A stretch of 9,737 nt of DNA from a bacterium (lineage in GTDB: Bacteria > Babelota > Babeliae > Babelales > JABDEC01). Location: contig CANKEI010000034.1 of assembly GCA_947481115.1 (NCBI GenBank), positions 1 through 9,737 on the forward strand. The letters are read 5' to 3'. A model generated the notes under the pieces. That model was not told where the DNA came from, did no database searches, and saw nothing but the letters and a program-made list of their open reading frames with translations. Shown piece by piece: positions 5,526-9,737 of this stretch (its first letter is position 1; every line of letters begins with the position of its first letter). Position numbers and translations under genes: made by a program.

Positions 5526-6374
5526 ATGATCTATTTAGACCCCAAAAGCGATATTGCGTTTAAAAAATTGTTTGGCAGCATTACTCATAAGAATATTTTA
5601 ATCAGCTTCTTGAACAGTATTTTACAACGCCCTGAAGGATCCAAAATCGTAGATATTGAGATCAATGATCCCACTAATGTGCCTGATATTCGTACAGCAA
5701 AATTATCAATTGTAGATGTGCGTTGCACTGATCAAAGTGGTCGTTTGTATATCGTAGAGATGCAAATGGTAGATCAAAAAGATTATGCTCCTCGCGCACA
5801 ATATTACAGTTCAATTGCTTTAGTCAGGCAATTAGATGCTGGAGAATCTTATAATAAACTGATCCCGGTAATCTTCGTAGGTATTTTAAATTTCGAGCTG
5901 TTTGTTAAGTCTAGAGAGTACTTAGCTCATCATTTAATTTTAGATTCTGTAACGTATGCACATGAATTAAAACACTTAGAGTTTCATTTTGTCGAATTAC
6001 CAAAATTCACTAAAAAACTTGATCAATTGGATAATATTCTAGAAAAATGGGTCTATTTCATGAAAAATGCTGAACATCTACAATCTATCCCCGCTTCTTT
6101 TAAAGAAAAAGAACTGACCGATGCTTTTAATATCTTAGCCCAAAGTAATTGGTCTAAGCCTGAATTAGAAAGTTATGACCGTTATTTAGATTATGTTCGT
6201 TCTAAGATGAGCCAGATAGACACGGCTGAGGCAAAGGGGTTGGAAAAAGGCAAAACAGAAAGATCAATCGAGATTGCCATTAAAATGCTGAAAACTGATG
6301 CCGATTTAGAGATGATAGCTGAGCTAACTGATTTGAGTGTTGAGCAAGTTAAGCAGCTGAAGCATAAACAATAG
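5526..6374 (+). CDS. Rpn-family recombination-promoting nuclease/putative transposase
   Basis: This 282-residue protein has the length and layout of the Rpn/PD-(D/E)XK transposase-like family. The N-terminus LDPKSDIAFKKLFG (4-17) is its hallmark. The nuclease core follows with D64 in IVDVR and E78-x-Q80 in VEMQM, the expected metal-binding and catalytic residues. Near the C-terminus is a charged KGLEKGK segment (238-243) and a helical tail that could act in DNA or protein contact. Family members in E. coli (RpnA) are DNA endonucleases that promote RecA-independent recombination, and the genes often multiply in genomes. AGGAG at 5515-5519 lies six bases before the ATG, which fixes the start. 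It is monocistronic and convergent with the GNAT gene. No terminal inverted repeats or target duplications are visible, so it is not shown to be a mobile unit itself. A second copy ends at 425. Confidence 0.92.
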   Translation: MIYLDPKSDIAFKKLFGSITHKNILISFLNSILQRPEGSKIVDIEINDPTNVPDIRTAKLSIVDVRCTDQSGRLYIVEMQMVDQKDYAPRAQYYSSIALVRQLDAGESYNKLIPVIFVGILNFELFVKSREYLAHHLILDSVTYAHELKHLEFHFVELPKFTKKLDQLDNILEKWVYFMKNAEHLQSIPASFKEKELTDAFNILAQSNWSKPELESYDRYLDYVRSKMSQIDTAEAKGLEKGKTERSIEIAIKMLKTDADLEMIAELTDLSVEQVKQLKHKQ

Positions 6375-6519
6375 ATACACTCATGAGCAATTTAAAAGTG
6401 TTATTTTATAGAAAATTTTCACGCAAATCTTTCACGCCGCGATGATAAAAAAGCTAAAAAAACTAATAAAAAGAAAAATTCAAAAAATAAATTAAACAAA
6501 AAACAATGATCGAGTTTTC
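6375..6519. other. A-rich convergent spacer with Lys/Asn-rich reading frames
   Basis: Between the Rpn and GNAT stops is a very A-rich stretch (about 6445-6508). One plus-strand frame ending in TGA at 6508-6510 reads as a Lys/Asn-rich tail preceded by FHANLSRRDDKKAKK, but it has no start codon. A separate ATG at 6384 opens a 20-codon frame that stops at the TGA inside GCGATGATAA. The two could be halves of a frameshifted small gene, or chance. On the minus strand the region is T-rich and may help end the GNAT transcript. Confidence 0.3.
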
Positions 6520-7098
6520 TTAATACAACAAATCTGAATAAATAGTCTGTGTAGCTGTATCAGGTCGATAAATAATATATTGAACGGCGGGGAAGCCGTT
6601 AAGTGTAGTGTATTGATCTAGTTGCATGCCAACTTTGACCATCACTTTTTGCGAAGCCAGATTTTCGGGGGTCGTAACTGCGATAATTTTATCGATAGTT
6701 AAATTTTTAAATACCCAAGTGATAATCTGGCTGGCTATTTCTGTAGCGAAGCCTAAGCCCCAAAATTTTTGATGTAACACATAACTTAACTCGACACTAT
6801 TAAACGAGCTAGTGGGGGCTGCTGCCTGGGTTACTTCCCAGACTAATGGGCCCGCGCGCCCAATAAATAGATCAGTACTTTTTTCGAAGACCGCCCAATT
6901 ACTAAAATTATAAGTTGCTTGGTGTGCAATATAGTCATGTAAATTTTTAGTAACGGCTATTTTTGAGCGTGGTCCAGTATAAAAGTGTCGCATGACTTGG
7001 GGGTCACTATGCAACTGGTATAGTAATTCAAGATCGTCTAAACAAAAATTTCTTAGGTACGTCCGAGGGGTCTCTAAGCGATTATTGCTCTTGATCAT
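6520..7098 (-). CDS. GNAT-family N-acetyltransferase (RimJ/RimL-like)
   Basis: The 192-residue protein has the layout of the RimJ/RimL type of GNAT enzymes, which transfer acetyl from acetyl-CoA to an amine. It shows the opening RLETPRTYLR (7-16) then DD, the strand and pyrophosphate-loop region VELSYVLHQKFWGLGFATE (102-120, with the W-G-L-G-F-A turn that binds acetyl-CoA), and the ENLASQKVMVKVGM box (145-158) typical of the final motif. The substrate could be a protein N-terminus, an amino acid or a small molecule; sequence does not say. I chose the ATG at 7096-7098 because family members begin just before this Leu-Glu-Thr. A longer reading from 7149 adds 17 residues with no family match. 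The start overlaps the transporter gene by 17 bp, so translation is probably coupled. A small stem (GCGGT/ACCGC around five T on the mRNA) sits directly at the start codon and could tune initiation. Confidence 0.88.
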   Translation of the reverse strand: MIKSNNRLETPRTYLRNFCLDDLELLYQLHSDPQVMRHFYTGPRSKIAVTKNLHDYIAHQATYNFSNWAVFEKSTDLFIGRAGPLVWEVTQAAAPTSSFNSVELSYVLHQKFWGLGFATEIASQIITWVFKNLTIDKIIAVTTPENLASQKVMVKVGMQLDQYTTLNGFPAVQYIIYRPDTATQTIYSDLLY

Positions 7099-8875
7099 GC
7101 GGTAAAAAACCGCCAGCTTGCATATTCCAAAGTTTAGCATAGTGGCCATTTAATCGCAGTAACTCTTCTGGCGATCCGTCCTCTACTATTTGTCCATTCT
7201 TAAATACCAAAATTCGATCCATATTAATCAAAGTCGATAATCTATGGGCAATTACAATGGCTGTGCGATTTTGCATAAGATATTCAATACTTGTTTGAAT
7301 TTGCTGCTCAGTAATTGAATCTAGTGCGGCCGTAGCTTCATCCAAAATTAAAATCGGGGCGTTCTTTAAAATAGCACGCGCAATCGAGATTCGTTGGCGT
7401 TGTCCAGCTGATAACTTAGAACCATTTTCACCGATCATGGTGTGATAACCATTAGGCATCTGCTCAATAAATTCATGACAATGAGCCAGTTTCGCCGCTT
7501 CGATAATCTCTTGTTCCGTGGCATCTAATTTGCCATAACTAATATTGGCTAAAATTGTCCGGTGAAATAGACCTGGATCTTGTGGAATGACGGAAATATG
7601 CTCTCTTAAAGATGCCACTGAAAAGTTTCTAATGTTTTGATGATCGATTAAAATTTTACCGGCACTGGGATCGTAAAAACGCAAAATTAAATTAATAAAC
7701 GTAGTTTTGCCGCTACCAGAAAAACCGACTAGACCAATGCGTTCTTTACCATTAATGACAATCGATTTGCCATGAAAAATTTGATTGTCTGGTGAATAAT
7801 AGAAAGAGACATTTTGGAACTCAATTCTACCATCAGAGACGATTAAGCTAGGCAGGGTATTGTTAGTGTCATCGATTACAATTGGTGTTTCAACAATGCT
7901 AAAGGCTTGTTTAGCGGTTCCGATTTCACGATATAGCCAGACTAATTGTTTAGATAACCACCAGACAGTATGTGAAATGGTAAAAGATGTACTAGTGACG
8001 AATGAGAAGTCGCCAATTGAGACCCAGCCACGCTGCCAGCCATAAATTAACAAGAAAATTGTACCTACAATTAGCACGGTGGTAGCCAAGCTACGGAAGA
8101 TATGAATCTTCATAGTGGCCCATTCTAATTCAATAGTTTTATCGACTTCGACTTTCTGAAATTTATCGAGATAGCGCGCTTCATAGTTTTGACGGGTAAA
8201 CATTTTAACCGTTAAAATATTACGGAAAGAATCAATAATGTTGCCAATGGCAGCACTAGATGCTTCAGCTTGTTGGCGCGAATAGGTAATGCTACGCGCT
8301 GACATGATTCCAGTAATCGTTAATACAACTAAAAACCAGGCCATGACTAGATAAGCAAAGACTGGCGCTCTGCTCCAGAGTAAATAAGTTGAAAACACAA
8401 AAGTTAACATGCTAGTGTAAACTGTGTCATGAATACTCGAAAAAATGTTTTCGAAGTTATCCGAAAGATCAATAATTTTTTTAGCAATATTTCCAGACAT
8501 GTTTTCTTGGAAAAACGGGTAAGAATGTCTTTGGACTAAATTAAATAACTCAGCCCGAATTTCAGTACGTACTTGTGGTAATGTATAGGCTTGTAGTAAA
8601 TCTTCTAGGCGAGTACAAGCGCTAGAAGCTAATCTAATTATGGTAAATAAGATTAATGGAACTGCAAGTACGCTATAAATATCAAATGGATCGCCCTTAT
8701 AAGCTACGATGGCATCAATAATTTCACCAACTAGATATGGCATATAAGATTGTGCAAATGAATAGATCGTAGCGGTGGCCATTAAGCCAGAAAATTTCCA
8801 TTTATGTTTAACGATAAATGACCAAAAAAAGGCTGTTAAAGTAGGGACTTTAGAAGCCACAGAAGTTTGAAACAT
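7082..8875 (-). CDS. ABC exporter half-transporter (fused permease and ATPase, MsbA/multidrug type)
   Basis: The 597-residue protein is a complete half-transporter: a six-helix transmembrane domain (helices near 26-48, 68-84, 153-168, 172-192, 262-280 and 287-310) followed by a nucleotide-binding domain (about 350-590). The ATPase motifs are all present: Walker A GFSGSGKTT (384-392), Q-loop Gln432, signature LSAGQ (488-492; Ala for the usual Gly), Walker B ILILDE (508-513) and the H-loop His544. It would form a homodimer in the inner membrane and export a lipid or amphipathic compound; the substrate is not predictable. AGGGGG at 8883-8888, seven bases before the ATG, fixes the start. The MlaF-like gene ends 110 bp upstream on the same strand and the GNAT gene overlaps its end, so the three may be co-transcribed. 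Confidence 0.95.
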   Translation of the reverse strand: MFQTSVASKVPTLTAFFWSFIVKHKWKFSGLMATATIYSFAQSYMPYLVGEIIDAIVAYKGDPFDIYSVLAVPLILFTIIRLASSACTRLEDLLQAYTLPQVRTEIRAELFNLVQRHSYPFFQENMSGNIAKKIIDLSDNFENIFSSIHDTVYTSMLTFVFSTYLLWSRAPVFAYLVMAWFLVVLTITGIMSARSITYSRQQAEASSAAIGNIIDSFRNILTVKMFTRQNYEARYLDKFQKVEVDKTIELEWATMKIHIFRSLATTVLIVGTIFLLIYGWQRGWVSIGDFSFVTSTSFTISHTVWWLSKQLVWLYREIGTAKQAFSIVETPIVIDDTNNTLPSLIVSDGRIEFQNVSFYYSPDNQIFHGKSIVINGKERIGLVGFSGSGKTTFINLILRFYDPSAGKILIDHQNIRNFSVASLREHISVIPQDPGLFHRTILANISYGKLDATEQEIIEAAKLAHCHEFIEQMPNGYHTMIGENGSKLSAGQRQRISIARAILKNAPILILDEATAALDSITEQQIQTSIEYLMQNRTAIVIAHRLSTLINMDRILVFKNGQIVEDGSPEELLRLNGHYAKLWNMQAGGFLPHDQEQ

Positions 8876-8985
8876 GTTTTTACCCCCTGCATTAAAGTTG
8901 TTTAAGCACTGCCAGGAATTAGGGTATTTAATTCTAAGTGCGTCTGTAAACTGTTTAGCAAATTATGGTTCTGATTGTCGTTATT

Positions 8986-9737
8986 CTATGCGGTTTGTGA
9001 TGAATCGTTTTGCAACGGTCCGGCGGTTAAGCCACGAATGAATTGATAGATGTAAGGATTTTCAGATTGCCAAATTGTTTTGGCGTCGCCGAAAAATTGC
9101 ACACGGCCATTGGCGAGCAAAGCCACATAATCAGCATAGTTAAATATATCTAAATCGTGAGAAATTACAACTGAGGTCAGTTGCCGTTGCTGTTGTAAGC
9201 TCGCCATAAGTTCATGAATAATCCGAGTAGTAATTGGATCTAGCCCTGAAGTAGGCTCGTCATATAAAATTATTTCGGGGTTAGTTAAAAGTGTGCGGGC
9301 CAGTCCAGCGCGCTTTAACATGCCGCCTGATAATTCCGATGGATATTTATCTAAAACATGCTCTGGCAAGCTGACAGCTTTAATCACCTGCTTAACCAAT
9401 GGCAAAACTTCAGCCCGATTTTTGCCCACTTCGAGTAATGTGATGCCAATATTTTGAAAAATATCTAGTGAATCTAAAAGCGCGGCAAATTGAAAGACGT
9501 AGCCGCATCTTTTTAAAACAGCCGTACGCTCAGCTAGGTTAGCTTGGACAATATCAGTTTGGTCAATTAAAATTTGGCCACTAGTGGGCTTGATTAGGCC
9601 TACAATCTGTTTGAGTAATAGTGATTTACCTTCGCCAGATTTGCCAATAATTACGGTCATTTTACCAGCTGGTAAACTTAAATTAATTCCTTGGTGGATC
9701 AAGCGGCTACCCGTAAATCCTTTGGTTAAATTAGCAA
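8986..9737 (-). CDS. MlaF/Ttg2A-type ABC transporter ATP-binding protein (5' end outside window)
   Basis: The minus-strand frame stays open to the window edge. The first visible residues, NLTKGFTGSRLIHQGINL, are typical of the first strands of such an ATPase, so the TTG at 9702 is internal and the start lies beyond 9737. About 249 residues are visible. They show Walker A GKSGEGKS, a Q-loop in FQFAALLDS, the signature LSGGM with LKRAGLAR after it, Walker B IILYDEPTSGLDP and the H-loop in VVISHDLD. The LSGGM signature and the FQ.AALLDS context are characteristic of MlaF, the ATPase of the Mla complex that moves phospholipids between the membranes of diderm bacteria. Partners MlaE and MlaD are not in the window; they would be expected upstream. 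The protein ends with a short polar tail. It could also power a related MCE-type importer. Confidence 0.9.
   Translation of the reverse strand, partial: ANLTKGFTGSRLIHQGINLSLPAGKMTVIIGKSGEGKSLLLKQIVGLIKPTSGQILIDQTDIVQANLAERTAVLKRCGYVFQFAALLDSLDIFQNIGITLLEVGKNRAEVLPLVKQVIKAVSLPEHVLDKYPSELSGGMLKRAGLARTLLTNPEIILYDEPTSGLDPITTRIIHELMASLQQQRQLTSVVISHDLDIFNYADYVALLANGRVQFFGDAKTIWQSENPYIYQFIRGLTAGPLQNDSSQTA

Noticed and set aside
7099..7113. GCGGT/ACCGC hairpin as a terminator of the ABC exporter transcript
   Set aside because: The stem is only five bp and lies inside both the exporter and GNAT coding sequences at the GNAT start, so a translation effect is more likely than termination.
7860..8045. 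A 61-residue plus-strand frame
   Set aside because: It lies wholly inside the ABC exporter on the opposite strand and has no protein-like features or ribosome binding site.
1..9737. tRNA, rRNA, CRISPR array or classical insertion sequence
   Set aside because: I saw no cloverleaf T-loop box, no regularly spaced short repeats, and no transposase gene with terminal inverted repeats; the Rpn genes have no visible element ends.

Overview
The window is AT-rich bacterial chromosome with tight gene spacing. An MlaF/Ttg2A-type lipid-transport ATPase points to a diderm (Gram-negative-type) cell. Two Rpn-family nuclease/transposase paralogues, a broken hisS fragment, gene remnants and a secreted cysteine-rich peptide suggest a host-associated or intracellular lineage (Dependentiae-, Legionellales- or Rickettsiales-like). 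The sequence alone does not settle the taxon.

Layout. 1-425 is the C-terminal part of an Rpn gene. It abuts a decayed copy of the 3' third of hisS (427-756, minus). Next comes a two-gene plus-strand unit: a divergent thymidylate-synthase-superfamily enzyme (902-1882) overlapping a Nudix hydrolase (1848-2282). The Nudix gene runs convergently into the end of the intact hisS (2268-3542, minus). The broken and intact hisS 3' ends are same-orientation repeats of about 330 bp that bracket the TS-like/Nudix pair. A divergent membrane protein built from two tandem copies of one four-helix unit follows (3728-4669). Then comes a non-coding stretch with two hairpins and an ORF remnant, a secreted eight-cysteine knottin-like peptide (4966-5178, minus) with a (GA)7 tract upstream, and a complete Rpn gene (5526-6374). 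The right end is a minus-strand cluster transcribed toward lower coordinates: MlaF-like ATPase (partial), an MsbA-type half-transporter, and a GNAT acetyltransferase overlapping its end.

How the genes may work together. The most interesting unit is the TS-like gene and its overlapping Nudix partner. The TS-like protein keeps the catalytic Pro-Cys and the RSxD...GLPY box. It has Asp where thymidylate synthases have the Asn that selects uracil, and Asp there is the mark of dCMP/CMP hydroxymethylases. A Nudix enzyme that makes (d)CMP from (d)CTP, or that removes modified dCTP, would be a natural partner, as the dCTPase is for the phage T4 hydroxymethylase. The flanking hisS repeats suggest this pair is an inserted or excisable cassette. 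The Mla-like ATPase and exporter plausibly serve the envelope. HisS is core translation.
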